Positions 1-9,560 are shown, numbered from the stretch's first letter. The stretch: 64,000 bases of DNA from Erwinia piriflorinigrans CFBP 5888 (GCF_001050515.1 NZ_CAHS01000015.1:620001-684000); one strand, 5' to 3'. A program made the numbers and translations. The notes: a model not told the origin generated them from the letters alone.

Positions 1-1154
1 ACTGTATCAGCATCGATAAACAATACCTTATCGAAATTTCTGAAAAGACGAGGAATAAACAGCCTGGAGTATGTTGCCAAGGTAAAAGGTGGCCTGATAT
101 AAGCACCTTTCAGCTCATCAAATGCATGGATGCTAAAAAAGCGAATGCTAAAATTATTTTTATCTTTAATCAATGACAGCATACGGGATTTGTTTTTATT
201 AGAAATCCCACTATCTAAAATAACAATATCGTAATTTTTTTCATTGCTAGAATGATTAATTATTGATTTGATCAATCCACCTGATGCTATCGAAAAATTA
301 TCGTCAGAACAAATAACAACGGGAACCAAGTTTTTTTCGTATCGAGCTGTAATATAGCTATTAAAAGTTTCTTTTTGGATAAATGTACGCTGTAACTCTT
401 TTAGTTTTATTTCTGATTCACTTGTCTTTTTAATAATAAAAATATTAAAAAGCCTTTCAGATAAATGACCAAAGACCCTTTTCTCTTGTTGCGAATAGTT
501 CTTGAAGGCTAAATGCCCTTCAAGTTCGCTTAGGATAGAAAACAACCATTCCGAATATTCGATAAAGAGTTCTTTCTTCATAACAAACATATTGGTGTAG
601 TAACCATTATGCGCATTATTAAATTCAGTTGTGGCAATTTTGTACTCTGGATATTTTTTTATTAAAATATTAAGTACGTTTTGATAGTCTTCAATGTGCA
701 GATGATCAGAAAGTTTATAATGCTCATAGTTATTTGAGTTGCCAGCTGCTTTAACAGACCACTTTTTGGGTACAAGCAAGTCAGCATCACCGATGCACTT
801 TCTTATCGACTCTTCATCTAGACCAAATTCGTTTTCATAATCAGTATTTATTTCGGGGCAGTTGACTACGCCCCATATATCTTCATCTTTATATTGATCT
901 TCAGAAAAGTTGAAATGTCTTCTGTAATGCATAAAACCGACATAATCTGATATTTCAGTGTTCTTCCACACCCAATAATGTGCAGTCAACTCACAGTAAA
1001 AGGGATTTTTGAATGAAATATTATCTCCAGTATTATCCCCTTGGCAACATATCTCATCAAAAGAATTGGCTTTACCTACATGAAGCGGTTTAATTACTGA
1101 AGAACTCAGAAAGGCACTAGGTTTATGATGGGAAGTATAGATGGAAATATTCAT
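1..1154 (-). CDS. Partial two-domain glycosyltransferase (DUF4422 + GT8-like), 3' end beyond window
   Basis: This open frame starts at the ATG at 1154 and runs uninterrupted off the left edge, so about 384 codons are visible and the C-terminus is missing. Residues 1 to about 265 look like a DUF4422 domain, with the GDNIS and YCELTAHYWVWKN motifs typical of that family in capsule and LPS clusters. From about residue 276 a second domain begins (VVICSDDNFSIASGG), and the visible end reads KVLFIDADT, the DxD-type metal/nucleotide-sugar motif of GT8 (LgtC/WaaJ-like) transferases. The gene is third in an operon with an ABC permease and ATPase, 25 bases after the ATPase stop. The likely role is transfer of one or two sugars to an exported glycan; substrates cannot be told. 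The region is visibly AT-rich against the chromosomal backbone, which suggests horizontal origin. Confidence 0.8.
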   Translation of the reverse strand, partial: MNISIYTSHHKPSAFLSSSVIKPLHVGKANSFDEICCQGDNTGDNISFKNPFYCELTAHYWVWKNTEISDYVGFMHYRRHFNFSEDQYKDEDIWGVVNCPEINTDYENEFGLDEESIRKCIGDADLLVPKKWSVKAAGNSNNYEHYKLSDHLHIEDYQNVLNILIKKYPEYKIATTEFNNAHNGYYTNMFVMKKELFIEYSEWLFSILSELEGHLAFKNYSQQEKRVFGHLSERLFNIFIIKKTSESEIKLKELQRTFIQKETFNSYITARYEKNLVPVVICSDDNFSIASGGLIKSIINHSSNEKNYDIVILDSGISNKNKSRMLSLIKDKNNFSIRFFSIHAFDELKGAYIRPPFTLATYSRLFIPRLFRNFDKVLFIDADT

Positions 1155-1179
1155 TTTTGCATATACTCTTGATGATCTT

Positions 1180-1920
1180 TTAAGACATTGCAACTTTGTA
1201 GGCATTAATAACTTCGTGCGAATTGCCGATCATTTTTAAATGGTGATTTTCGATCCATATGACTCGATCACACACTTTTTCTACGTCGGATAAGTTGTGA
1301 CTAACAAAAAGAATGGTAACGCCTTTGCTTTTAAATTCGTTAATGGTCTTAATACATTTCCTTTGAAACGCAAGGTCACCGACAGCCATGACTTCATCGA
1401 TAATTAAAATCTCAGGATCAACCTGCGAAATAACTGAAAAACCAAGTTTAGCCAGCATACCACTTGAATATACACGTATTGGCTCATCAATGAATTCACC
1501 CAGCTCAGAGAATTCTATAATTTTGTTAAGACGAGATTTTAGCTCTTTACGTCGTAATCCCAAAAGGGTTGCATTCAGAAGAATATTTTCTCTCCCGGTT
1601 AGCTCGGGATGAAACCCACCACCAAGCTCTAACATCGATGCCACGCGTCCCACAACGTTAACTTCTCCCGTTGTCGGTTTCATTACACCAGCAACCAACC
1701 CAAGCGAAGTACTTTTCCCCGCCCCGTTTCTGCCGATCAAAGCAACAGATTCACCTTTTTCAATCTTGAAATTGATATTTTCTATAGCCAGGTAGGTCCG
1801 TCCACTCAATAAACTCAACGCTCTGCGAGGGTTAAACAGAAGTTCTTTGATGCCAGATCCTATATGATGATAAAGGGGATATTTCTTGGTTACGTTAGCA
1901 AATTCGATCACTACACTCAT
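1180..1920 (-). CDS. wzt: Polysaccharide ABC transporter, ATP-binding protein (Wzt/KpsT type)
   Basis: 246 residues. This is the nucleotide-binding subunit that powers export of a lipid-linked polysaccharide across the inner membrane. Walker A is GRNGAGKST near residue 63. The signature loop has the form YSSGM typical of the O-antigen/teichoic-acid branch rather than LSGGQ. Walker B is ILIIDEVMAVGD, followed by the H-loop in LFVSHN. The protein ends about 45 residues after the H-loop, so the C-terminal carbohydrate-binding domain of long Wzt proteins (about 400+ residues) is absent. The GTG/ATG region of this gene abuts the permease stop, indicating a co-translated pair. The symbol is by family only; kpsT-like naming is equally possible. 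Confidence 0.85.
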   Translation of the reverse strand: MSVVIEFANVTKKYPLYHHIGSGIKELLFNPRRALSLLSGRTYLAIENINFKIEKGESVALIGRNGAGKSTSLGLVAGVMKPTTGEVNVVGRVASMLELGGGFHPELTGRENILLNATLLGLRRKELKSRLNKIIEFSELGEFIDEPIRVYSSGMLAKLGFSVISQVDPEILIIDEVMAVGDLAFQRKCIKTINEFKSKGVTILFVSHNLSDVEKVCDRVIWIENHHLKMIGNSHEVINAYKVAMS

Positions 1921-2687
1921 TATAAAATCTCTGCGAATCTGTGTTTAAGCTTGTTAAATATGAAGCTACCGATAAGTAGGAAAATTGCAGAATAGGCATA
2001 GAGCTCTCCCACTAAGGTATAGTTAAGTGTGTTTTGCATAAACAACTCACGCCAACTCATTATCATCGATGCGAAGGGGTTATATTCAACTAACCAACTA
2101 TATTGCTGCGGGATCATCTCCGCAGAATATAAAATCGGCGTACAATAAAACAACAGCATGATACCCAAAGTCACAAACCTCTCCAAATCACGGAAAAAGA
2201 GATTGAGTGTCGAAAACATTAAAGAGATACCAAACATCAATATAATTTGTGCCAGTCCTATCAATGGGATACCCCAAAGCCAAACCAGAGAGGGACGCAT
2301 GTCATAGACATAAAGAAAAACTATAATAACGGGTATTGTACAAAGGAAGTGTAGACACTCCATTAACACATTACTAAATGGTATTACTGAGCGTGGGAAT
2401 ACTGTCTTTTTTATGATTTGAGCATTCGACAGGAAAGAAAAAAGTGAGTTTCCGGCCGAGCTGGCAAACCACTGCCAGGGAAATAAACCAGTGATGATGA
2501 AAACTGTATAGTTTGGTATTTGTACTCGCATGACAAGTTTGAATATAAAAAAATAAATCATAGCGAATAATAAAGGGTTTGCTATAGACCACAGATAACC
2601 AAAGAAGCTACTTTTATATCTGACCTTGAGTTCTTTTTGAGTTATGACCGTTACCAGATCATAAATATAACCTATACTAAGCTTCAT
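1920..2687 (-). CDS. wzm: Polysaccharide ABC transporter permease (Wzm/KpsM type, ABC-2)
   Basis: 255 residues with about six hydrophobic segments, typical of ABC-2 permeases that export O-antigen or capsule. The N-terminal stretch has the family's motif (ELKVRYKSSFFGYLWSIANPL), in which a cytosolic gate helix precedes the first membrane segment. A central NLFFRDLERF motif and the tail KLKHRFAEIL are also typical. It is the first gene of its operon and touches the ATPase gene at 1920. A JUMPstart/ops element lies about 530 bases upstream of the start, which predicts RfaH-dependent read-through of the operon. Codon use is AT-rich. Confidence 0.87.
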   Translation of the reverse strand: MKLSIGYIYDLVTVITQKELKVRYKSSFFGYLWSIANPLLFAMIYFFIFKLVMRVQIPNYTVFIITGLFPWQWFASSAGNSLFSFLSNAQIIKKTVFPRSVIPFSNVLMECLHFLCTIPVIIVFLYVYDMRPSLVWLWGIPLIGLAQIILMFGISLMFSTLNLFFRDLERFVTLGIMLLFYCTPILYSAEMIPQQYSWLVEYNPFASMIMSWRELFMQNTLNYTLVGELYAYSAIFLLIGSFIFNKLKHRFAEIL

Positions 2688-3218
2688 ACAATTCTCGTTG
2701 ATAAATTACTTTCGGAAAATGCACAGATTAAAAATCACATAAATTTAAAAAAATCTGATGATTGTCAGATTGCTGACACTCATTAATATAAATTTTCTTT
2801 ACTCAACTATAGTCACGAAGTACGTCCCAACCATACGTTTTTAGATTTATTACACTAGAAATCGACCGATTTCCAGCCAACATAAAGGGGGAATAAATCG
2901 TCATTGCATATTAGATCTTGTAGAAGTAACTTATGCCATTAGTAAATATTTAACAAACACTCATCTAAATCACAATTATCAGGTTTGGAAAAGCTATGCG
3001 GGGACTCGCACTGACCGTTCACAGTCATCCCAGATTGCCCATGCAGATTAATCCATTGACACCCGGGGGTGCCTCATCAATATTATTGATGATATAGCAT
3101 TCAATTGCTGAACCAGGGATGTCAGTAACACTGGCAATCAAGACTCTCCTGCTAGTGTGTTTTATCTGAAGACACACAGATTCCTGAAGCAGATAAGTCG
3201 TGATTATGGGTAGAAAAA
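2688..3218 (-). promoter_or_regulatory. Long untranslated leader of the wzm operon
   Basis: About 530 bases lie between the ops element and the wzm start codon, all AT-rich. No convincing gene was found on either strand. A long transcribed leader after a JUMPstart sequence is usual for surface-polysaccharide operons, because RfaH is recruited early and then travels with RNA polymerase. Confidence 0.4.
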
Positions 3219-3258
3219 GACACGCTACCGCCCCTGAGTTACAGCTCTCAGCGTGCTG
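3219..3258 (-). promoter_or_regulatory. JUMPstart element with ops site (wzm operon)
   Basis: Read on the minus strand, this 40-base stretch matches the JUMPstart consensus. It ends with the ops core GGCGGTAGCGTG (3221-3232), and its first part (CAGCACGCTGAGAGCTGTAA) resembles the usual CAGYGCTYTGGTAGCTGT. The ops site in nontemplate DNA recruits RfaH, which suppresses Rho-dependent and polarity termination in long polysaccharide operons. It is identical over 18 bases to the element in front of amsG. Confidence 0.88.
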
Positions 3259-3505
3259 AATGCATCCGAAGTTGTCTGTTATAAACAGCTGCATGCTGGC
3301 GTATGCAAGCATGAATTTTTCTGACAGGTACTATAACATTCGCACTTTCTTAAAACTAACTAAAATGGTGCGACGACGGCATCATCGATAAATCTAACTG
3401 GGTAAAATCCCTCGGCAGCTTTAGTCTGATGTAATCGTTGATGCAGTAGTAACAAAATGTTTTTTTAATTTCAGCCAAGTCACTTTATCTATCTGGTTCA
3501 ATAAC

Positions 3506-3530
3506 AAAAAAACCCAGCTACCGCTGGGTC
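3506..3530 (-). terminator. Rho-independent terminator of galF-galE
   Basis: A 7-bp perfect stem ACCCAGC/GCTGGGT (3512-3518 with 3523-3529) has a TACC loop. On the minus strand it is followed by a run of seven T residues. It lies about 20 bases after the galE stop codon, so it ends galE transcription before the wzm leader. Confidence 0.85.
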
Positions 3531-3552
3531 TTGCATGCATAAAGACTCCGAT

Positions 3553-4566
3553 TTAGCTGTAGCCTTGTGGATTCTTACTCTGCCAGTTCCACGTATCACG
3601 CATCATTTCATCAATCCCACGAGTCACGCGCCAGTTCAGCTCTTTATCGGCAAGCGATGCATCGGCCCAGAAAGCCGCCAGATCGCCGTTACGACGTGGT
3701 GAGATCTGATATGGCACTTTGCGGCCGGATGCCTTCTCGAACGCCGTCACCATTTCCAGCACTGAGTAACCTTCGCCAGCACCAAGGTTGTAGGCTTTGT
3801 AACCTTCAATGGCAGAGAGATGATCCAGCGCTTTCAGATGACCTTCAGCCAAATCCATCACATGGATATAATCACGTACGCCAGTACCATCTTTCGTCGG
3901 GTAGTCATCGCCGAAGATACCCAGTTTTTCGAGACGACCGATGGCGACCTGTGCAATATACGGCAGCAGATTATTAGGAATACCGTTGGGATCTTCACCA
4001 ATCAGTCCAGATTCATGCGCGCCGACCGGGTTGAAATAGCGTAACGCAATCGTTTTGAATTCGGGAGTGGCTTTCGCATAATCACTTAAAATCTGCTCAA
4101 CCATCAGTTTGGACGTGCCGTATGGGCTGGTTGTGCCACCGATCGGCGTCGTCTCAACATAAGGCACAGGGGCATCAGCACCGTAGACGGTTGCAGAGGA
4201 GCTAAAGATAAATTGATTAACTCCGGCACTGCGCATCTCTTCCAGCAGCACCAGCGTACCCGACACATTATTCTGATAATACTCCAGTGGCTTACGGCTG
4301 GACTCCCCTACCGCCTTGAGTCCGGCAAAGTGGATCACAGCGCTAATGTCATGAGCCTTGAAGACTTTACGTAAACAGGCGCGATCGAGGATGTCTCCTT
4401 CATAAAAAGCTGCCGACCTGCCGGCGAGCTTTTCCACACGGGCGATCGACTCGCTTGATGCATTGCTCAGGTTATCCAGCACCACAACTTCATCACCGCG
4501 CTCAAGTAGAGCTAGAACGGTATGGGAACCGATATAACCGGCTCCGCCGGTAACTAAAATAGACAT
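3553..4566 (-). CDS. galE: UDP-glucose 4-epimerase
   Basis: 337 residues, close to the 338 of E. coli GalE. It interconverts UDP-glucose and UDP-galactose using bound NAD+. The Rossmann glycine motif GGAGYIG is at residues 7-13 and the short-chain dehydrogenase catalytic triad is S124, Y149 and K153 (YGTSK). The gene follows galF on the same strand with a gap of about 50 bases, and lies downstream of the ams operon. UDP-galactose is the donor for galactose-rich amylovoran, so its position fits precursor supply. A strong terminator follows. Confidence 0.97.
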   Translation of the reverse strand: MSILVTGGAGYIGSHTVLALLERGDEVVVLDNLSNASSESIARVEKLAGRSAAFYEGDILDRACLRKVFKAHDISAVIHFAGLKAVGESSRKPLEYYQNNVSGTLVLLEEMRSAGVNQFIFSSSATVYGADAPVPYVETTPIGGTTSPYGTSKLMVEQILSDYAKATPEFKTIALRYFNPVGAHESGLIGEDPNGIPNNLLPYIAQVAIGRLEKLGIFGDDYPTKDGTGVRDYIHVMDLAEGHLKALDHLSAIEGYKAYNLGAGEGYSVLEMVTAFEKASGRKVPYQISPRRNGDLAAFWADASLADKELNWRVTRGIDEMMRDTWNWQSKNPQGYS

Positions 4567-4615
4567 GTTAACTCCTTCAGATCACACAAGCGGCGCGACC
4601 ATCGTCAAATTGCGT

Positions 4616-5512
4616 TCACTTTGCCAGAATCTTTTGAATTTCTTCACGAAACTCACGTCCCTGGGTATGGTTACGCAGCCCCCAGGTGACGAAAGCTTTC
4701 ATATAACCCAGTTTACGACCGCAATCAAAGCTGTCGCCGCTGAGCAGATGGGCATCCACAGGCGTTTTCTTATTCAAATTGGCAATAGCGTCCGTTAATT
4801 GATAACGTCCCCATGCCCCAGGCTCCAATTTTTCCAGCTCCGGCCAGATATCGGCAGAAAGCACATAGCGCCCTACTGCGGCGAGATCGGAGTTTAACGA
4901 CTGTGGGCTATCTGGCTTCTCAACGAAATCGATAATCGGACTGACTTTGCCCGGGAAGTCCAGCGCTTCTTCAGTGGTAATCACTGAATACTCGGAGAGA
5001 TCGGCATCCGGCATATGATGCGCCAGCACCTGACTACGGCCAGTTTCCTCAAAGCGGGCGACCATTGCCGCCAGGTTGTAGCGCAATGGGTCGGCGCTGG
5101 CATTATCCAGCAGCACGTCCGGCAGTACCACTACAAACGCCTCATCATGCAGCATAGGACGAGCGCACAGCAGAGCATTAGCCAGCCCCTGCGGCTGCGG
5201 CTGTCGCACGTTCATAATGGTCACACCCGGCGGGCAGATGGATTTTACTTCACTCAAAAGAGAGCGTTTAACGCGAGCTTCAAGCAGTGCTTCAAGTTCG
5301 TAAGAAGTATCAAAATGGTTTTCAACCGCATTCTTGGAGGCGTGGGTGACCAGAACAATTTCCTTAATACCCGCTGCCACGCACTCATCAATGATGTACT
5401 GAATCATAGGCTTATCGACTACGGGCAGCATCTCTTTAGGAATAGCTTTTGTTGCAGGGAGCATATGCATTCCGAGACCCGCAACGGGGATAACTGCTTT
5501 AAGCTTGGTCAT
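4616..5512 (-). CDS. galF: GalU-like UTP-glucose-1-phosphate uridylyltransferase, GalF type
   Basis: 298 residues from the ATG at 5512 ([10 protein letters not shown]), the start that matches the 297-residue E. coli GalF. The frame stays open 39 bases further upstream but that adds residues foreign to the family. The nucleotidyltransferase N-terminus reads GLGMHML where the active paralogue GalU reads GLGTRML, the change that distinguishes GalF; E. coli GalF is reported to have low intrinsic activity and to modulate UDP-glucose levels. The later VRQ motif is followed by PQPQGLANA, different from the GLGHA of GalU. It lies between amsL and galE, as galF borders the colanic and O-antigen clusters of enterobacteria. 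Confidence 0.93.
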   Translation of the reverse strand: MTKLKAVIPVAGLGMHMLPATKAIPKEMLPVVDKPMIQYIIDECVAAGIKEIVLVTHASKNAVENHFDTSYELEALLEARVKRSLLSEVKSICPPGVTIMNVRQPQPQGLANALLCARPMLHDEAFVVVLPDVLLDNASADPLRYNLAAMVARFEETGRSQVLAHHMPDADLSEYSVITTEEALDFPGKVSPIIDFVEKPDSPQSLNSDLAAVGRYVLSADIWPELEKLEPGAWGRYQLTDAIANLNKKTPVDAHLLSGDSFDCGRKLGYMKAFVTWGLRNHTQGREFREEIQKILAK

Positions 5513-5618
5513 AATTTTTCCATATGAATGATGTAGAAAACACACATTCATTATGCATTAAAGAGATGATTCGCAAGTATAATCTTAATCTGAAAAAAAT
5601 ACAGAGGGGTTTAATCAT

Positions 5619-5648
5619 AAAAAAGGCCACCCGAAGGTGACCCTTTTT
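5619..5648. terminator. Terminator between amsL and galF
   Basis: Six A residues, then GGCCACC-CGAA-GGTGACC, then C and five T residues, form a hairpin with one mismatch and A/T tails on both sides. On the minus strand it can end the ams transcript about 15 bases after amsL. The T-tract on the plus strand makes it bidirectional in form. Confidence 0.75.
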
Positions 5649-5660
5649 AGTCATCTCTGT

Positions 5661-7001
5661 CTAGAGCCAGCGGCTAAACCATTCGGGCATAATAAATAAG
5701 TTATAGTGACTAACCACCGCAATAATCCCGACAAACATCGCGGAAACTGAAATCCACTGGCGTGCATAAGGCAAGAATCGGATTCCTATCACCGGTTTGA
5801 TAAAGAACGGATGTGCAAAGGTGGATATTAGTACCTGAGAAATGGACAACGTTAAGGCGACATACCTGACATCAGGCCAGATCCACACCGTAGCCAGCAC
5901 CATGACGACAATGACACTCGCCACAACGTTCCAGTAAAATTCGACATTAGTACGACCATTCGCCTGCGAGATCGCGCCGGTCAGGCCTCCCATTGGCCGC
6001 AACATGCCAAACAGTAACATGAGCGGGATCAGTTGCCCTACCGCTGCGTGCCCCGGCCCATAAAGCACGCGTACAATCACCGGCGAAAGAATGCCGATCG
6101 CCAGGTACATGACTGCGCTAAACAGCATAATGACAAACGTGCCCTTGAGAAACAGCTGCTGTAGCCGAACAGGATCGTGTTGCTTCTCGGCGAAACGCGG
6201 CAGGGCCAGTCGATTAATCACTGGTGTCACCAGCTTGAGCGGCTGAAGTATCAGCTCTTTGGCCAGTGAATAAACCCCGAGCAATTCTGCACCCATCACT
6301 TTGCCGACGATCAGTGAGTCCGCCTGCGTACGCAGCTGATTGATGGTCTGCGAACCCAGCTGATAAATGCCATATTTGAGCGAGCTGTAAAACGTGGCTT
6401 TATCAAATTCGAACGTGGGCCGCCACGATTTCTCCCCGAACCAGATCATGCACCCGATGCGCATAGCCGCATTGGCGAAAAGACCGAGAATGACCGCCGC
6501 AACGCTGAGCGAAGAGTAATAAAGCAATATGACCGTGAACGCAAAGGCAATAAACTTGGTCACCATCTCAATTTTCGCCAACAATATCATCCGTTTGGCT
6601 TTAATAAAGTGCGCCTGATATTGCGATAGCGAACCGAGTACCAGAAAGTTGAGGCTGGTCAGCATAATCAGCCCGGCAAGCTGCGGAAGGTGATAAAACC
6701 AGGAGATTGGCCAGGCAATAGCGACCAGCAGCAGGCCGGTCAAAAGGCTGAGTAAAACGTTTACCCAGTATATGGTGCTCTGCTCTTTGCGGGTTATATT
6801 CTGCCGATGCACAATATAACTGCTCATTCCCATATCCTGCAGTACCATTGCCACCGCAAGAATAGCGTTAATGATGGCAAGAATACCTAACTCGTGTGCT
6901 TCCAGTTTGCGTGCCAGCACGCCAAGCTGAACAACCTGTAGTACGGCAGCAAAGCAGGTAGCCCCGAACAGCCAGATGGCCTGGTTTTTTAAGCTACTCA
7001 C
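5661..7001 (-). CDS. amsL: Amylovoran lipid-carrier flippase (Wzx/MATE-type)
   Basis: 446 residues with about twelve to fourteen hydrophobic segments spread along the whole length, the pattern of the polysaccharide transporter (Wzx/RfbX) family. It is expected to flip undecaprenyl-diphosphate-linked amylovoran repeat units to the periplasmic face for polymerisation. The N-terminus (SSLKNQAIWLFGATCFAAVLQ) leads directly into a membrane helix. The start overlaps the amsK stop by four bases, so the two are translationally coupled. It is the last gene of the ams operon, followed by a terminator. Confidence 0.92.
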   Translation of the reverse strand: MSSLKNQAIWLFGATCFAAVLQVVQLGVLARKLEAHELGILAIINAILAVAMVLQDMGMSSYIVHRQNITRKEQSTIYWVNVLLSLLTGLLLVAIAWPISWFYHLPQLAGLIMLTSLNFLVLGSLSQYQAHFIKAKRMILLAKIEMVTKFIAFAFTVILLYYSSLSVAAVILGLFANAAMRIGCMIWFGEKSWRPTFEFDKATFYSSLKYGIYQLGSQTINQLRTQADSLIVGKVMGAELLGVYSLAKELILQPLKLVTPVINRLALPRFAEKQHDPVRLQQLFLKGTFVIMLFSAVMYLAIGILSPVIVRVLYGPGHAAVGQLIPLMLLFGMLRPMGGLTGAISQANGRTNVEFYWNVVASVIVVMVLATVWIWPDVRYVALTLSISQVLISTFAHPFFIKPVIGIRFLPYARQWISVSAMFVGIIAVVSHYNLFIMPEWFSRWL

Positions 7002-8221
7002 GCTATGCGCTCCAAAATTTCTGCCAGCTGACGATACGCGATATGCTGATTAAATTCGGTTTCCACCTTTGCGCGTGCCGCCTGCACGACCGGGGCAACG
7101 TCAGCTTCCCCGCGTGACAGCTGCAGCAAAATAGCCGCCAGAGCCGGTGCATCGCCTTCAGGAGCCAGCCAGCCCGATACATTGTGTTCAATCAGTTCGG
7201 GTATACCGCTGTGTCGGGTTGATACAACCGGCAACCCAACGGCCATCGCTTCCATCAGTGCCACCGGGATGCCTTCCATATCTCCATCGGCCGCAGTGAG
7301 TGACGGCAGAAGGAAAATATCTGCCTCATCCAGATAGCGTTTAATCTCTTCCTGCGGCTTAAATCCCACCAGGCTGACGCAGTCTTCAAGATGGCCGTCG
7401 ACGATTGCGGTCTTCAGCTGCTCCTCAAGATCGCCGTAACCTACGATGGTGTACTCAAAATTCCCGCCCTGCTCTTTCAAAATTTTGCAGGCCTCAATGG
7501 CCACAGCTAACCCTTTCTTTTCGGTCAGGCGCGCTACGGAGAGAATGCGCAGCGGCTGATGCAGCACTTCGCGTAGCTTGAGATTAAATTTCTCTGGCTC
7601 AATACCCATGCGCGTGACGTTAATTTTCTCCGCCGGGCAGCCCAGGGCTATCAGTTTGTGCTCCCACAGACGGCTGATCGGTAACAGCAGTTCGTTTTGA
7701 GCGAAAAGCCTGGGATAGTCCTCCCTGTGCTCTTCCAGAATATGGCGACGTGAAATGTCGGCACCGTGAAATACCGTCACCTGTTTGCCCTTCAGCACGT
7801 TCAGCTCACGCAGCTTATTAGCCAAAGCACCGGCATAACCAAAATGGACAAGAAAAATATCTGCTAAAAAAGGCTTTTTGTTGGCGGCCACAATTGCCGG
7901 GAGCAGCAGCTTGCTGGATTGGTCGCCATAACGCCCGATATTGAATGATTTCAGCGTGTCGGGTTTGAAGATTTTCGGCAATATGATTTTCAGACGTTGG
8001 GCCAGCTTACCGACCTTGCCAGCCTTATCATCTGGCAGCAGATAATGCGTTTTGGCGGCCAGATTATAATGATCAAAAGCGGCATGACGGTTAACCAAAT
8101 CGCCAGGAAAAACGGCTATAATCTCAACGTCATAGCCGATATCAATAAAATGTGTCACCTGGTTCAGCACAAATGTTTCAGAAGAGACAGGAAACTGCAT
8201 GGTGAAGAATGTGAGTTTCAT
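6998..8221 (-). CDS. amsK: Amylovoran glycosyltransferase, GT4 family
   Basis: 407 residues with the two Rossmann halves of a GT-B enzyme. The C-terminal half carries the GT4 signature EGIPVALMEAMAVGLPVVST (the E-x7-E motif), preceded by RILSVARLTEKKG. It resembles the colanic acid transferase WcaL and matches AmsK by its place in the ams order. It likely adds one sugar of the galactose/glucuronate repeat on the cytoplasmic side. Only 4 bases separate it from amsJ upstream and it overlaps amsL downstream. Confidence 0.92.
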   Translation of the reverse strand: MKLTFFTMQFPVSSETFVLNQVTHFIDIGYDVEIIAVFPGDLVNRHAAFDHYNLAAKTHYLLPDDKAGKVGKLAQRLKIILPKIFKPDTLKSFNIGRYGDQSSKLLLPAIVAANKKPFLADIFLVHFGYAGALANKLRELNVLKGKQVTVFHGADISRRHILEEHREDYPRLFAQNELLLPISRLWEHKLIALGCPAEKINVTRMGIEPEKFNLKLREVLHQPLRILSVARLTEKKGLAVAIEACKILKEQGGNFEYTIVGYGDLEEQLKTAIVDGHLEDCVSLVGFKPQEEIKRYLDEADIFLLPSLTAADGDMEGIPVALMEAMAVGLPVVSTRHSGIPELIEHNVSGWLAPEGDAPALAAILLQLSRGEADVAPVVQAARAKVETEFNQHIAYRQLAEILERIA

Positions 8222-8225
8222 TGGA

Positions 8226-9473
8226 TCACCCTAAACTTTTGATAAAGTCTGCTGTGATTTTATTGCCGAGGACCCTTTCCTGCTCCACCGCCCGTGCAAC
8301 CTGCTGCTCTACAGCCTCGTAGTTATCCAGTACGCCGTTAACCTTGCTAATGATGCTGCCATCCATCAGGCTTTGTACATCACTTGCCATCTCAGGCAGA
8401 CCAAGCTGTTTCATTACGCCTAAAGATTTGTGCTCGTAATTGATCGCCACGGCCGGGGTACCAAAATTCATCGATATGATGGCCGAATGCAAACGCGTAC
8501 CAATGGTCAAATGGCACTCACCCAGCAGGATACCGAGTTCAAGGTCGTTAAACTCATCCATAATGACGCGATACTTATCTTTATCTTTTACGTGATCACG
8601 CAGGGTTATTGCTACCATGCGGTCATCTCTGTGATAGCTATCAATGCCGGTACAGGTCGACAGGGCAACCACCTGATAACCCTTGTCGATCATGGCATTA
8701 ATTACCTGACCAAAAGCTATTTCATATTCCTGCTGCGTCACGCCCAGGCGCTTGTCGAACGGGGCAAGTTCGCGAACCGTAATGGCGATGGTTTTTGTTG
8801 CGGCTATCTGTTTCTGCCAATGGATCAGGTTGTGGCCTGGCGTCTCCAGCGTGCGTGAGCGTACCAGGAAAGCCGTATCGGCCCCTGAGATCACTTTTTG
8901 CGTAGTGATACCCGCTTTTTCCATCATTTCAAGACTGACACTTTCACGCAGCACCAGACTATTAACGCGAGAAAAAACAAAGTTAGCGATCTTGTTAAAT
9001 CTTTCCTTCTGGAACGGCCCCACGCTGTGACCAATCATATAAACGGGTTTTTTCGCCAGTAGGGCACAAAGCGAGTGTTCAAATTGTAATGGGCCGTAGA
9101 GATCAACGAAGAAAGAACCTCCGACTTGAATAACCGCATCATACTGCTTTAATTTATCGGTAAACTTCTGCAAATATTCCGGTATGGCGAAATTTTTAAA
9201 AAAACCGCTACCGCGAATATGCGCCATCATAATTTTTGGCATCAGACGACGCTTAACTTTCGTTATCAGCGTGTTCGATTTTTTGGTTTCAAGAAACAGC
9301 TCATCGGGTAGAATATCCTGTTGCAGCAGATAGCTGGAGCAGGTTGGAAAGCGACTGACTACATCGATATGAATATCGTTATTTGCGAGGTAAAGGGAAT
9401 CAATTATTCCACGTAAAATAGCACCATCACCACGGTTTCCGCATGTGTGATTGCCAACCAACAAAATCTTCAT
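8226..9473 (-). CDS. amsJ: Polysaccharide pyruvyl transferase
   Basis: 415 residues of the polysaccharide pyruvyl transferase family (WcaK-like). The N-terminus LLVGNHTCGNRGDGAIL has the GNxGDGAIL motif of the family, and IGTRLHSAIISMNFGTPA near residue 330 is the conserved C-terminal RLHxA motif. Amylovoran side chains carry pyruvate ketals and AmsJ is the enzyme assigned to that step in E. amylovora. It lies between amsF (147 bases upstream) and amsK (4 bases downstream). Confidence 0.93.
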   Translation of the reverse strand: MKILLVGNHTCGNRGDGAILRGIIDSLYLANNDIHIDVVSRFPTCSSYLLQQDILPDELFLETKKSNTLITKVKRRLMPKIMMAHIRGSGFFKNFAIPEYLQKFTDKLKQYDAVIQVGGSFFVDLYGPLQFEHSLCALLAKKPVYMIGHSVGPFQKERFNKIANFVFSRVNSLVLRESVSLEMMEKAGITTQKVISGADTAFLVRSRTLETPGHNLIHWQKQIAATKTIAITVRELAPFDKRLGVTQQEYEIAFGQVINAMIDKGYQVVALSTCTGIDSYHRDDRMVAITLRDHVKDKDKYRVIMDEFNDLELGILLGECHLTIGTRLHSAIISMNFGTPAVAINYEHKSLGVMKQLGLPEMASDVQSLMDGSIISKVNGVLDNYEAVEQQVARAVEQERVLGNKITADFIKSLG

Positions 9474-9539
9474 AACACCCCACGGTTTTTTGTAATCTTA
9501 AAATATTTTTTTCGATAATAAACCAATAGCGGCATGGAG

Positions 9540-9560
9540 TTATCCGAAAATAACGGATAA
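9540..9560. other. Intercistronic hairpin between amsF and amsJ
   Basis: A 7-bp inverted repeat TTATCCG/CGGATAA with a 7-base loop sits in the 147-base gap between amsF and amsJ. No T-tract follows on the minus strand, so it is more likely an RNA-processing or stability element than a terminator. Confidence 0.45.

Noticed and set aside
3025-3312. 95-residue minus-strand open frame in the wzm leader
   Set aside because: It overlaps the JUMPstart/ops element, lacks a ribosome site and reads as low-complexity translation of a leader.
5513-5551. N-terminal extension of galF
   Set aside because: The added 13 residues have no counterpart in GalF proteins, whose start is the MTKLKAV at 5512.
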